A stretch of 17,471 nucleotides of DNA, taken from the NCBI GenBank assembly GCA_934771675.1, contig CAKVMF010000005.1, positions 1 through 17,471 of the forward strand, in the 5' to 3' direction. A model generated the notes under the pieces. That model was not told the origin of the DNA and did no database searches. It saw only the letters and a program-made list of their open reading frames with translations. Both the position numbers and the translations under genes were made by a program. Source of the stretch: an uncultured Clostridia bacterium (GTDB taxonomy: Bacteria > Bacillota > Clostridia > Christensenellales > UBA1242). Positions 1 through 6,290 of the stretch are shown here, piece after piece (position 1 is the stretch's first letter; every line of letters begins with the position of its first letter).

Positions 1-1
1 A

Positions 2-649
2 ATGATTGCTGCTTCAGTTTGGTCACTTATCATTCCATCAATTGAACAATCAAGCGATATGGGAAAATGGTCGTTTGTTCCTGCCGCCGTCGGAATTGCA
101 CTGGGCGTTTTGTTTTTGCTAATTTTAGATTCAATCATTCCACACCTTCACGTTAGAAGCGAAAAACCAGAAGGTGTGCAAAGCAAACTCAAAAAAACAA
201 CAATGCTCGTTTTTGCGGTCACTCTTCACAATATTCCTGAAGGCATGGCTGTCGGTGTTGCCCTTGCTGGAGCATATTATGGAAGTTCAGGAATAACCAT
301 GACCGCAGCACTTGTTCTTTCAATTGGTATTGCTATTCAAAATATGCCAGAAGGGGCTATCATTTCAATGCCACTCAAGGGTGAAGGGTTTTCAAAACCA
401 AAAGCATTCTTTTATGGAATGTTATCAGGAATTGTTGAACCGATTTTTGCAGTGATAACTATTCTTTTAACAAGCATAATCACACCAATCTTACCTTACC
501 TTTTGTCATTTGCGGCAGGTGCAATGATTTATGTTGTTATTGAAGAACTCATTCCAGAATCTCAAAACGGCGAACATACAAACTGGTCGACCATTAGTTT
601 TGTTGTTGGATTTTTGCTTATGATGATTCTTGATGTTGCTCTTGGTTAA
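2..649 (+). CDS. ZIP family divalent metal transporter (5'-truncated)
   Basis: This is the C-terminal part of a ZIP permease, which moves zinc or other divalent metals across the cytoplasmic membrane, usually inward. The visible 215 residues carry the two hallmark metal-site helices, HNIPEG at residues 76-81 and QNMPEG at 113-118, followed by an EP pair near 147 and a further acidic helix with EELIPE at 181-186. Hydrophobic segments lie near 28-47, 68-90, 98-120, 136-158, 160-180 and 195-213. The first visible ATG is probably internal: ZIP proteins usually have another 50 or so residues and an additional helix before this point, and no Shine-Dalgarno can be seen, so the true start lies left of the window. 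The paired HNxPEG/QNxPEG motifs resemble the GufA-like branch. Metal specificity cannot be read. The next 440 bases hold repeats only; the inner hairpin of the element at 742-869 could serve as its terminator. Confidence 0.9.
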   Translation: MIAASVWSLIIPSIEQSSDMGKWSFVPAAVGIALGVLFLLILDSIIPHLHVRSEKPEGVQSKLKKTTMLVFAVTLHNIPEGMAVGVALAGAYYGSSGITMTAALVLSIGIAIQNMPEGAIISMPLKGEGFSKPKAFFYGMLSGIVEPIFAVITILLTSIITPILPYLLSFAAGAMIYVVIEELIPESQNGEHTNWSTISFVVGFLLMMILDVALG

Positions 650-709
650 CACATAAGCGATTATTACCTTACTTTTATTCAAAATGCTTTTTAATAAAAA
701 TATAAAAAA

Positions 710-888
710 GCATGTCGCCCTGAGGAGTGAAGGGTGCAACCCCACGAGGGAAAAATATTGTAAGAAAGAAGGAATAGAAAAATCCCCAGGCATGAGTTTA
801 CTAAAACGTAAATGATTGTCTGGGGATTTTTTATATGACGCACTTTATTGCTGTATTTTTCCCTCGTGGCGACGTGAGGGTCTATTCC
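710..888 (+). repeat. Short palindromic repeat, CCCT/AGGG type, split by a nested element (copy R1)
   Basis: The ends match the intact copies at 4283-4329 and 4338-4384. The left part begins GCATGTCGCCCTGAGGAG (710-727) and the right part is CGACGTGAGGGTCTATTCC (870-888). Between them lie a small GGGT-GCA-ACCC hairpin and then the 128-bp element at 742-869. Intact copies span only 47 bases, so this one is enlarged by about 130 bases. The simplest reading is that the larger element entered the variable loop of a pre-existing repeat. Confidence 0.75.
742..869 (+). repeat. 128-bp hairpin element with conserved core (copy 1)
   Basis: This is a long imperfect inverted repeat. The outer arms are 742-757 and 854-869, 16 bp without mismatch, continuing inward with wobble pairs. 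An inner stem pairs 778-789 with 820-831. The centre (794-815) reads GAGTTTAC, a TAAAAC loop, then GTAAATGA. The core forms a 6-bp apical stem closed by a tandem GA/GA mismatch. The same core sits at the exact centre of two other elements of 127 and 128 bp (7068-7194 and 7348-7475) whose arms differ in sequence. The inner stem followed by T6 could also terminate transcription of the ZIP gene. The class is unknown to me. Confidence 0.8.
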
Positions 889-956
889 TTTTAGACTCAC
901 GTATGCGTCGAGTATGTATATATTCCACCATTACCATATTATTTTTTTAAGGCTAA

Positions 957-998
957 AGATTGCCACGGCGTCCTTACGGACTTCTCGCAATGACATGC
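957..998 (-). repeat. Short palindromic repeat, TTGC/GCAA type (copy R4)
   Basis: Read on the minus strand it starts GCATGTCATTGCGAGAAG and ends CGTGGCAATCT, with a variable middle in which GTCC and GGAC can pair. The closing stem is ATTGC/GCAAT. The distal CTATTCC end seen in the other copies is degraded here. The best match in the window is 7241-7287. Confidence 0.75.
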
Positions 999-1085
999 TA
1001 ATTTTATTGTCCTACTTATAAAAATAAAGTGCTAACAACAATATGGTTATTTTGAGCAATATATAAAAATATATGAAAACATAAA

Positions 1086-1115
1086 AAAGGACTAGGTAAT
1101 TCTACCTAGTCCTTT
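1086..1115 (-). terminator. Intrinsic terminator of the actin-like operon
   Basis: A perfect 13-bp stem (1086-1098 with 1103-1115) closes a 4-base loop. On the minus strand the 3' arm runs into a T tract (complement of A1083-1088). It lies 38 bases after the stop of the Met/Gln-rich partner gene. Confidence 0.9.
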
Positions 1116-1153
1116 CTTTATATTAAAAGCTTTGATGTTAAATATTTTTGATT

Positions 1154-1969
1154 TTATTTCTTTAAAAGTTCCATCAAATAATCTCTTCCAGCAGCTTTTC
1201 CGCCGCCTGGTTTTGTTGCGTCAACATCAATTGATCCACCACTCATCATTTCTTCGGCTGGACTTGTTGCCGGTGCCATTTGAATATTTTGATCTGAACT
1301 GCGGTGCATTTCTGGTTGTGCTGCACTAACCTTTGGAGATGTTTTGATTTTTGTTTGTGATGCGGCTTGCGGACGCATCATTGGGTTTGAGTTTGGCTCA
1401 AGTCTAGTTGGAGCGGCTTGATTTCCATAGCCTGGGAATGTTGCTGCTTGACGTCTTGGAGCTCTTCCGTTTGGTTGAACTGGTTGCTGTCCCATCATTT
1501 GCATTGTTGGTTGCATTTGATTGTAGCCACCTTGAGGCATCATTTGAACTGGTTGTGCCATTTGATTCATCATACCCATGTTTTGTTGTGGAGCTGCTTG
1601 ATACATCATTTGCCCCATCATCATGCTTTGGTCAATTGGTTGATTTGTAATCATTCCATATTGATTTACCATAGGTGCCATTTGTGGTTGATTTCTTGGG
1701 ATATATAGCATGAGATTGATGCCACGTTCTTGCATAACTTGACATACCCAGTTTGAAAAATTATTTTCAAGTTTTTGAGATTCATTAAGCATGTTGAATT
1801 TCAAAACGTCTTGTGCTGGATAGGATTGAATTTTGAAAGACAAGTTTCTAAACGCATCAATCATTGAGAGCACGCAGTTGACAACTTCGCCAACTGGACC
1901 TGCGGTAACCATAGGCTGTGTGGCGATTAAATTTCTCAATCCTTGTTCTAATTCGTTTATTGTCATCAT
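1154..1969 (-). CDS. Met/Gln-rich protein paired with the actin-like ATPase; function unknown
   Basis: I do not recognise a family. The protein has 271 residues in three parts. Residues 1-92 are a compact, probably alpha-helical domain. Residues about 93-200 are low-complexity, very rich in Met, Gln, Asn and Pro, with runs such as SMMMGQMM. Residues about 200-250 are disordered, and a short charged tail ends in GRDYLMELLKK. It starts 15 bases after the stop of the actin-like gene and shares its terminator, so the two are almost certainly co-transcribed. A Shine-Dalgarno (AGGGG) precedes two adjacent ATG codons at 1969 and 1966; either may be used. By position it could be the filament's adaptor or regulator, and the C-terminal amphipathic peptide recalls the ParM-binding tail of ParR. 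However, no ribbon-helix-helix or other DNA-binding domain is evident, so a ParR role is only a guess. Confidence 0.8.
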   Translation of the reverse strand: MMTINELEQGLRNLIATQPMVTAGPVGEVVNCVLSMIDAFRNLSFKIQSYPAQDVLKFNMLNESQKLENNFSNWVCQVMQERGINLMLYIPRNQPQMAPMVNQYGMITNQPIDQSMMMGQMMYQAAPQQNMGMMNQMAQPVQMMPQGGYNQMQPTMQMMGQQPVQPNGRAPRRQAATFPGYGNQAAPTRLEPNSNPMMRPQAASQTKIKTSPKVSAAQPEMHRSSDQNIQMAPATSPAEEMMSGGSIDVDATKPGGGKAAGRDYLMELLKK

Positions 1970-1984
1970 GAATGCCCCTATTTA

Positions 1985-3067
1985 TTAATAATTTCCAAGT
2001 AGCCAGAATCCACGGCAGTTTGCCATAACGGCGTTGTTTTGGATAACAAGACGTGGATCATTGAAAAATTCTCTTAAATACTTTTCATATAAAAGAGCAC
2101 CACCACCGGTGAGAATAATCTTGTAGAATTTGTTAAATTCAAGACCAAGACCCATAACTTCTTGATAAACACGTTTAGCTTGTGCTTTTGTGTGTTTTTC
2201 AATGTATGCTGAAAGGTCATATTGACCAAATGGAGTTTCAACAACAGGAGATTCAAGAAGGCTCAAATCAAGTTCGTGTGGAGAAAGCGAGAAAATGCTT
2301 GCTTCAGGAACATTGCTGTTAACATCTTCTTGAAGGTCTGAAATGTAATCAGAAGTTCCGATATCAAAACTGAATGTTGAACGAACTCTTGCTGTTTCAA
2401 GAATAGCAATATCAGTTGTTCCCCAACCGATATCAATAACGATAGCTCTTTGGTCAAGAAGTTTTTCGTTAAGAGCATCAGCTTCTGGATCATAGACATA
2501 ATCATACATTGTTCCAAGTGGTTGTGGAACAACAATAACTTCTCTGATTTCAAAAGTGATTGGTTTAACACTTTCCCAAGTTACAGACTTAACTTCATGG
2601 ACGCCTGTAAGCATTTGTTTGATTTGTGAGATAACTTTTTGGTTTTTAGCGAGAGATGATGGAACACCAGTAACAACTCTCAAAACTTCGTGATCACTAA
2701 GATCAGGGAGTTCTTTAAGACATGCTGTGATACCAATCAATGCTTCAATTTTGTATTGTTCTGAGCCATATCTAGAAATTCCACGGCCGCCAGAACCAGA
2801 AGCAGAAACAACACCAACTTCATAAACCGCCTTGTCATAAACATACATTTGATAGTCTGTTTTGAATGAATAAACAAGACCAGCATCGTTGATTTGTCTA
2901 ATTGTGTTAACATACTTTAAATTGAGTTCGTCAGTCCAAATTTTGAGTGTTGAGTTTGCAACATCAAGACCAATGATTCTTGTGAACTCGCCGCTAGCCT
3001 GAGTTCCATGAGTTTCAGGGGTTGCAGTTTCCATTTCATTTTCGCCATATTGTTCTAAATCTGACAT
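1985..3067 (-). CDS. ParM/ALP-type actin-like ATPase
   Basis: This 360-residue protein has the actin/Hsp70 nucleotide-binding fold of bacterial filament proteins. After a polar 28-residue N-terminal extension come phosphate-1 (IIGLDVANSTLK, 31-42), phosphate-2 (IDIGWGTTDIAIL, 211-223) and the adenosine loop (IILTGGGALL, 318-327). The tail carries the NAVMANCRGFW pattern (345-355) typical of the ParM/Alp7/Ta0583-like group and unlike MreB or FtsA. Family members polymerise with ATP and move plasmids, or sometimes position other cargo. AAGGAAG precedes the ATG. The following gene encodes a Met/Gln-rich protein in the same operon; there is no ParR homologue and no obvious run of parC-like iterons upstream (3068-3406). 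Neighbours look chromosomal, so the cargo is open: an integrated element, the chromosome or a cytoskeletal role. The family call is firm, the role is not. Confidence 0.9.
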   Translation of the reverse strand: MSDLEQYGENEMETATPETHGTQASGEFTRIIGLDVANSTLKIWTDELNLKYVNTIRQINDAGLVYSFKTDYQMYVYDKAVYEVGVVSASGSGGRGISRYGSEQYKIEALIGITACLKELPDLSDHEVLRVVTGVPSSLAKNQKVISQIKQMLTGVHEVKSVTWESVKPITFEIREVIVVPQPLGTMYDYVYDPEADALNEKLLDQRAIVIDIGWGTTDIAILETARVRSTFSFDIGTSDYISDLQEDVNSNVPEASIFSLSPHELDLSLLESPVVETPFGQYDLSAYIEKHTKAQAKRVYQEVMGLGLEFNKFYKIILTGGGALLYEKYLREFFNDPRLVIQNNAVMANCRGFWLLGNY

Positions 3068-3406
3068 AATTTTACTTCCTTATAAAAATTTTTTGTAAAG
3101 CAATATTTTAAGCACCTACTACTTATAGATAACATTTTATCAAAACATATAAAATAAATCAAATAAAAATAATTAAAAAATAAAAAAAATTAAAATTTTG
3201 TCAAAAAAAATGGATTGGAATATTTTTTGTTTTCCAATCCAAAAATTTTAAACTTGGGACATGTTATCAAATGAGCTTGTCAAACAACTAAACATTTTTG
3301 AAAAATATAAAATAAATAAGATTTAAATTCAACAAAAATTAACATTTATTTGTGTTTGTTTTTACTGTCAAGTTTGATTTTTGTTTGATTTGTTTAACTT
3401 CAAGTT
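3068..3406. other. AT-rich interval upstream of the actin-like gene
   Basis: The interval contains the terminator of the preceding gene (3211-3241) and otherwise A/T-rich sequence. I saw no promoter good enough to call for the actin-like gene and no array of direct repeats that would make a convincing parC centromere. The part at 3340-3405 has loosely recurring TTTG and CAAG words, too degenerate to call. Confidence 0.5.
3211..3241 (-). terminator. Intrinsic terminator of the 225-aa gene
   Basis: A 10-bp stem (3211-3220 with 3232-3241) encloses an 11-base loop, and on the minus strand it is followed by eight T residues. It lies about 165 bases beyond the stop codon of the gene at 3407-4084. 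Confidence 0.85.
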
Positions 3407-4084
3407 TTACTTTGAAACCAAAATATCTGTTATGCTGATTTTTTTAACAACAGAGCCATCGTCTTTGTAATAAATAAGAAGCATTCCATCATCAATTTCG
3501 CAAACCAAATCACGTTTTTGATTAAGCCTTTCATCAATCAAAATTTTCAAAATTGAACCATCTTCACGGTAAACCGCAACGGTGTTTCCGTAAGACTTTG
3601 AAGAACCGTCGCCATCGTCAAAAACTTCGATGTAATTCAAAAGAAAATATTTTTGCTCAATAACTTTGTATTGGTTGATATAGTTGAAATTAACAGTAAC
3701 TTCATTAACAGAACCATCAGGTTGAAGTGAACAGAAACTTGCCTGTCCTTGAGTTTCTTGATCTTTGTTAATACCCAAAATTAAGAAATTTTTTGGAGAA
3801 ACACGCTTAACAGAAATATCAAGATTTGATGATAAACTCACAAGATTGTAACCAATCTTTTTCTCGTCATTGAAGAGAATAATTTTTGTGTAATATTCAT
3901 CAAAAAGGTTTTCCATCGCAAAGAGCACGTTAAAATCAAGGTATGAATAGATATCTGAAACATACTTTCTTTGAAGGGTTGTGTTTTCAACGTAAGAGCC
4001 ATCAACAATATCAAAAGATGTGTTTTCGATAGTTTCTTGAACCTTAAATTTAATTTCTTTTTTTTCAATAAAAATCTTAGACAT
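3407..4084 (-). CDS. Hypothetical protein with DGS-type beta repeats
   Basis: I do not recognise this 225-residue protein. No signal peptide or membrane segment is visible, so it is probably cytoplasmic. The sequence is rich in short beta-strand patterns, and a small motif recurs: QPDGSV at 121-126, YREDGSI at 172-178, YKDDGSV at 206-212, and a weaker VDGS at 27-30. The spacing suggests stacked beta-hairpins or a few propeller-like blades, which is an inference from pattern only. The start is supported by AGGTGA five bases before the ATG. A near-consensus promoter (4152-4179) gives a leader of about 60 bases, and the gene has its own terminator, so it is a monocistronic unit and probably well expressed. 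Position next to the actin-like operon does not by itself link the two. Confidence 0.8.
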   Translation of the reverse strand: MSKIFIEKKEIKFKVQETIENTSFDIVDGSYVENTTLQRKYVSDIYSYLDFNVLFAMENLFDEYYTKIILFNDEKKIGYNLVSLSSNLDISVKRVSPKNFLILGINKDQETQGQASFCSLQPDGSVNEVTVNFNYINQYKVIEQKYFLLNYIEVFDDGDGSSKSYGNTVAVYREDGSILKILIDERLNQKRDLVCEIDDGMLLIYYKDDGSVVKKISITDILVSK

Positions 4085-4151
4085 ATTTCACCTGCCAAAA
4101 TAGAATTCCTGTCGGTATATTTATTATCGCCCAAAATGGTTTATATTAATA

Positions 4152-4179
4152 ATTATAAAGATAAAAAAATAACTGTCAA
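4152..4179 (-). promoter_or_regulatory. Consensus promoter of the 225-aa gene
   Basis: The minus strand carries TTGACA (4174-4179), a 16-base spacer and TATAAT (4152-4157). Both hexamers match the sigma70/sigmaA consensus perfectly. Transcription would start near 4145. Confidence 0.85.
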
Positions 4180-4282
4180 ACAAAAATCAAAGACTGAAAC
4201 AAAATCACCACCATAGCAAAATCATTAAATGCTCTTTTTTATTATAACACTTTAATTCAAAGTTTTTGCTAGTAAATAATCA

Positions 4283-4329
4283 GCATGTCGCCCTGAGGAG
4301 TGCGATAGCACGACGTGAGGGTCTATTCC
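4283..4329 (+). repeat. Short palindromic repeat, CCCT/AGGG type (copy R2)
   Basis: The 47-base unit begins GCATGTCGCCCTGAGGAG and ends CGACGTGAGGGTCTATTCC. The closing stem GCCCT/AGGGT has one G-T wobble, and an inner GTGC-GATA-GCAC hairpin forms the variable centre. It is followed 8 bases later by a second copy in the same orientation. Both lie beyond the stop of the rRNA methyltransferase gene, which has no other visible terminator. Confidence 0.85.
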
Positions 4330-4337
4330 CTTATCAA

Positions 4338-4384
4338 GCATGTCACCCTGAGGAGCGCGGATGCACGACGTGAGGGTCTATTCC
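4338..4384 (+). repeat. Short palindromic repeat, CCCT/AGGG type (copy R3)
   Basis: It is the same 47-base length and ends as the copy just upstream, but the 5' stem base is A (GCATGTCACCCTGAGGAG), which restores a perfect ACCCT/AGGGT stem. The centre also differs, reading GCGC-GGAT-GCAC. It sits 14 bases from the stop codon of the methyltransferase gene. Confidence 0.85.
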
Positions 4385-4398
4385 ATATAATTTGCTTT

Positions 4399-5541
4399 TT
4401 ATTTTTCTTCAGCTGAGGCAACTTTCTTTGGTGGCTTTGTGCCAAGAAAAGAATATAAATTGCATTCAATTCGAGCATTGTAAAGTTTACGTTTTTTATC
4501 TGCTTTTCTACCAATAAGATTTTCAAGATTTTTTTCATCGGTCAAGTAATATGCACTCCAAGTTGGATACTTTTTTAGCATTTTAAAAAAGTCTGTGTTT
4601 AACTTTGAAACCTCATTTTTTGTGCCGAGTCTTTCACCATATGGTGGGTTTGATATGATCACACCATAATCATCATTTGGAACAAAATTTTTCATGTCCA
4701 AAACTAAAAAATGAATATATTTTTCAACACCTGCATTTTTTGCATTTTGTTTTGCAAGTTCAATTGCTTCAGGATTTATATCACTAGCAAAAATATTAGG
4801 CAAAATGTCAATTTCTTGAGTTTTTGCGAAATTTTTTACATTTTCAAGTATTCCTTTTTGATAATTCACAAAGTTTTCAAACGCAAAATGTCGCTTCAAA
4901 TTTGGCGCAATATTTCGAGCAATCAAAGCAGATTCAATAGCTATTGTTCCACTTCCGCAAAACAAGTCTGCCATAGGTTTGTCACCTTTAAAAATTGAAA
5001 GCAAAACAATGCCTGCCGCAAGTGTTTCCTTGAGCGGAGCGGTGTAAGTGATTTTTCTGTAGCCACGTTTGTGAAGCCCATCACCTGATGCATCCAAACA
5101 AATCTCACATTTGTTATTCACAATGCTAAAGTAAACAGTTACTTCTCTTCCAGTTTCACGCAATCTTTTGCGGTAAACTTTTTCAAGCCTACTCATTATC
5201 GCTTTTTTGATAACCCCACCTGAAACTTTTATTGCCATAAGCCTGCTTTTAAAACAATTTCCATTCATCAAAACACAAGCATCTTCACCAATCCATTCTT
5301 CCCACTCTATCTTTTTTGTTTCATTGAAAAGCGTATCAAAATCGGAGCAGTCAAATTCTGCAAGTTTGATAAGTATTCTGTCGGCAGATCTGAGCCAAAC
5401 TGAAAGAGTTGCAAGAAGTTCATAATCTCCCTCAACTTCAATTTTTCCATCTATTGCCTTTGAATCAAAAATTCCAAGTTTTTCAAGTTCACGTTTTGCC
5501 ACCGCTTCAAGACCTGAAGCTACACATATTTCAAATTTCAT
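4399..5541 (-). CDS. THUMP-domain class I SAM-dependent rRNA guanine-N2 methyltransferase (RlmL/YpsC-like)
   Basis: This 380-residue enzyme transfers methyl from S-adenosylmethionine to a guanine N2 of 23S rRNA in the family's best known members. The N-terminal part (about 1-155) is a ferredoxin-like plus THUMP RNA-binding module. The Rossmann methyltransferase domain follows, with the SAM loop DLFCGSGTIAIE at 192-203, an acidic SAM contact SDIN near 253-256 and the catalytic SNPPYGERLG at 297-306. The NPPY tetrad marks exocyclic amino-group methylation. The start at 5541 is chosen because GGAG lies six bases before this ATG; an in-frame TTG four codons upstream has no such site. An extended -10 (TGATATAAT) lies just upstream. 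The C-terminal 20 residues are basic. The protein lacks the second, RlmK-like methyltransferase domain of E. coli RlmL, as is usual in Gram-positives. Confidence 0.92.
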   Translation of the reverse strand: MKFEICVASGLEAVAKRELEKLGIFDSKAIDGKIEVEGDYELLATLSVWLRSADRILIKLAEFDCSDFDTLFNETKKIEWEEWIGEDACVLMNGNCFKSRLMAIKVSGGVIKKAIMSRLEKVYRKRLRETGREVTVYFSIVNNKCEICLDASGDGLHKRGYRKITYTAPLKETLAAGIVLLSIFKGDKPMADLFCGSGTIAIESALIARNIAPNLKRHFAFENFVNYQKGILENVKNFAKTQEIDILPNIFASDINPEAIELAKQNAKNAGVEKYIHFLVLDMKNFVPNDDYGVIISNPPYGERLGTKNEVSKLNTDFFKMLKKYPTWSAYYLTDEKNLENLIGRKADKKRKLYNARIECNLYSFLGTKPPKKVASAEEK

Positions 5542-5557
5542 ACATTTCTCCAAAGTG

Positions 5558-5566
5558 ATTATATCA
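5558..5566 (-). promoter_or_regulatory. Extended -10 promoter element of the rRNA methyltransferase gene
   Basis: TGATATAAT is read on the minus strand, a TGN-extended perfect -10, about 17 bases before the ATG. No convincing -35 hexamer lies at the usual distance, where the sequence is the T tract of the preceding terminator. The predicted leader is only about ten bases but includes the ribosome binding site. Confidence 0.6.
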
Positions 5567-5576
5567 TATTATTTTA

Positions 5577-5605
5577 ATAAAAAAAAGAGAACCAGCAATC
5601 GCTGG
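5577..5605 (-). terminator. Intrinsic terminator of the XRE regulator gene
   Basis: CCAGC and GCTGG (5592-5596 with 5601-5605) form a short GC-rich stem with the loop AATC. On the minus strand it is followed by TTCTC and a run of T residues (complement of 5577-5586). Confidence 0.75.
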
Positions 5606-5629
5606 CATAATTATTTTATTTTTTCTAAA

Positions 5630-6235
5630 TTAATTTTTCTTTTTGCTAGATTTTAAACCTGACCATAAAATTATTGCTATTTGTGATGGTATGCCCAAAA
5701 TAAAAACCACCCACAAATTATACTCAAGCATTTGCAAATAAATTGCTGTAAGCAACGTCCAAACAAAAAATGAAATTAAAATAAAGTTTATTTTGCGTTT
5801 ACCCCATATTGAGTTTAAAACAATTCCAACAATAAAACTCACTGGAACAGCCCAAATGAAAGCAATCCAAAGATTTACATTTGTGTAAAGTTCCGCATAA
5901 ATAAATGCAATGGTTGCAATAATCCAAACCAAAGTAACCGCCAAAAGTGTAATGATTATTTTATTTGTATTTTCAATTTTTGCGTTGACCGGTTTGATAT
6001 TTGTCGCATCAGTGCAATCCAAATTTTCACTGGTCAAATCATTTAGGGTTATTCCATAAAACTCGCAAAGTTTTACCAAAACATCCAAACTTGGAAGCGA
6101 TTCTCCACTTTCCCATTTCGAAATTGTCTTGTCACTAAAATTGAATTTTTTAGCAATTTCAATTTGTTTCATACCAGCAGATTTTCGAAGAGCCGTCAAA
6201 TTGTTGCCAACAATTTTTGTAATATTCTTTTTCAT
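5630..6235 (-). CDS. XRE-family transcriptional regulator with four-helix membrane domain
   Basis: The 201-residue protein has an N-terminal helix-turn-helix of the Cro/CI (XRE) type at about 9-64, with the recognition region FSDKTISKWESGESLPSLD. A polar linker (65-90) leads to a C-terminal region with four hydrophobic segments near 92-113, 121-142, 149-170 and 172-193. Similar HTH-plus-membrane proteins are common in Bacillota and are thought to act as membrane-tethered repressors; their signal is generally unknown. No Shine-Dalgarno precedes the ATG. Instead a good promoter (-35 TTGCAT, 17-base spacer, -10 TAAAAT) places the transcription start at or next to the ATG, so the mRNA is predicted to be leaderless. 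A 32-base near-perfect palindrome at 6291-6322, between this gene and the divergent dUTPase gene, is a candidate operator. Confidence 0.88.
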   Translation of the reverse strand: MKKNITKIVGNNLTALRKSAGMKQIEIAKKFNFSDKTISKWESGESLPSLDVLVKLCEFYGITLNDLTSENLDCTDATNIKPVNAKIENTNKIIITLLAVTLVWIIATIAFIYAELYTNVNLWIAFIWAVPVSFIVGIVLNSIWGKRKINFILISFFVWTLLTAIYLQMLEYNLWVVFILGIPSQIAIILWSGLKSSKKKN

Positions 6236-6241
6236 AACGCC

Positions 6242-6270
6242 ATTTTAACATTATTTTAAAATTCATGCAA
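6242..6270 (-). promoter_or_regulatory. Promoter of the XRE regulator, predicted leaderless
   Basis: On the minus strand: TTGCAT (6265-6270), a 17-base spacer and TAAAAT (6242-6247). Only six bases, GGCGTT, separate the -10 from the ATG at 6235, so the start of transcription should coincide with the start codon. Confidence 0.6.
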
Positions 6271-6290
6271 ATGCTTTTGAGTTTTTGACT

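Larger units (their letters stand above)
650..1085. other. Gene-free repeat-bearing interval
   Basis: No credible coding region is present here; the short open frames crossing it run through palindromic repeats. It holds a split short palindromic repeat (710-888) with a 128-bp hairpin element nested inside it (742-869), and a second, opposite-oriented short repeat (957-998). The stretches 889-956 and 999-1085 are AT-rich with nothing recognisable, apart from the terminator that begins at 1086. Confidence 0.7.

Noticed and set aside
742..869. Integron attC site, retron or self-cleaving ribozyme as the identity of the 128-bp element
   Set aside because: There is no GTTRRRY/RYYYAAC pair, no integrase, no reverse transcriptase nearby, and no hammerhead core (CTGATGA/GAAA). 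None of these known classes fits.
506..900. Minus-strand open frames of 95 and 69 codons across the ZIP 3' end and repeats
   Set aside because: They overlap a clear ZIP gene and palindromic repeats, have no ribosome binding site and show no coherent protein pattern.
1132..1708. Plus-strand open frames antisense to the Met/Gln-rich gene
   Set aside because: They are produced by the biased composition of the opposite strand (CAT/TTG-rich), with no initiation signals.
3068..3406. parC-like centromere upstream of the actin-like gene
   Set aside because: I could not find regularly spaced direct repeats; only loose TTTG/CAAG words recur in an AT-rich background.
4249..4263. ACTTTAATTCAAAGT, present both here and at 7304-7318
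   Set aside because: It is a short AT-rich near-palindrome found twice near repeats; too short to call a family without genome counts.
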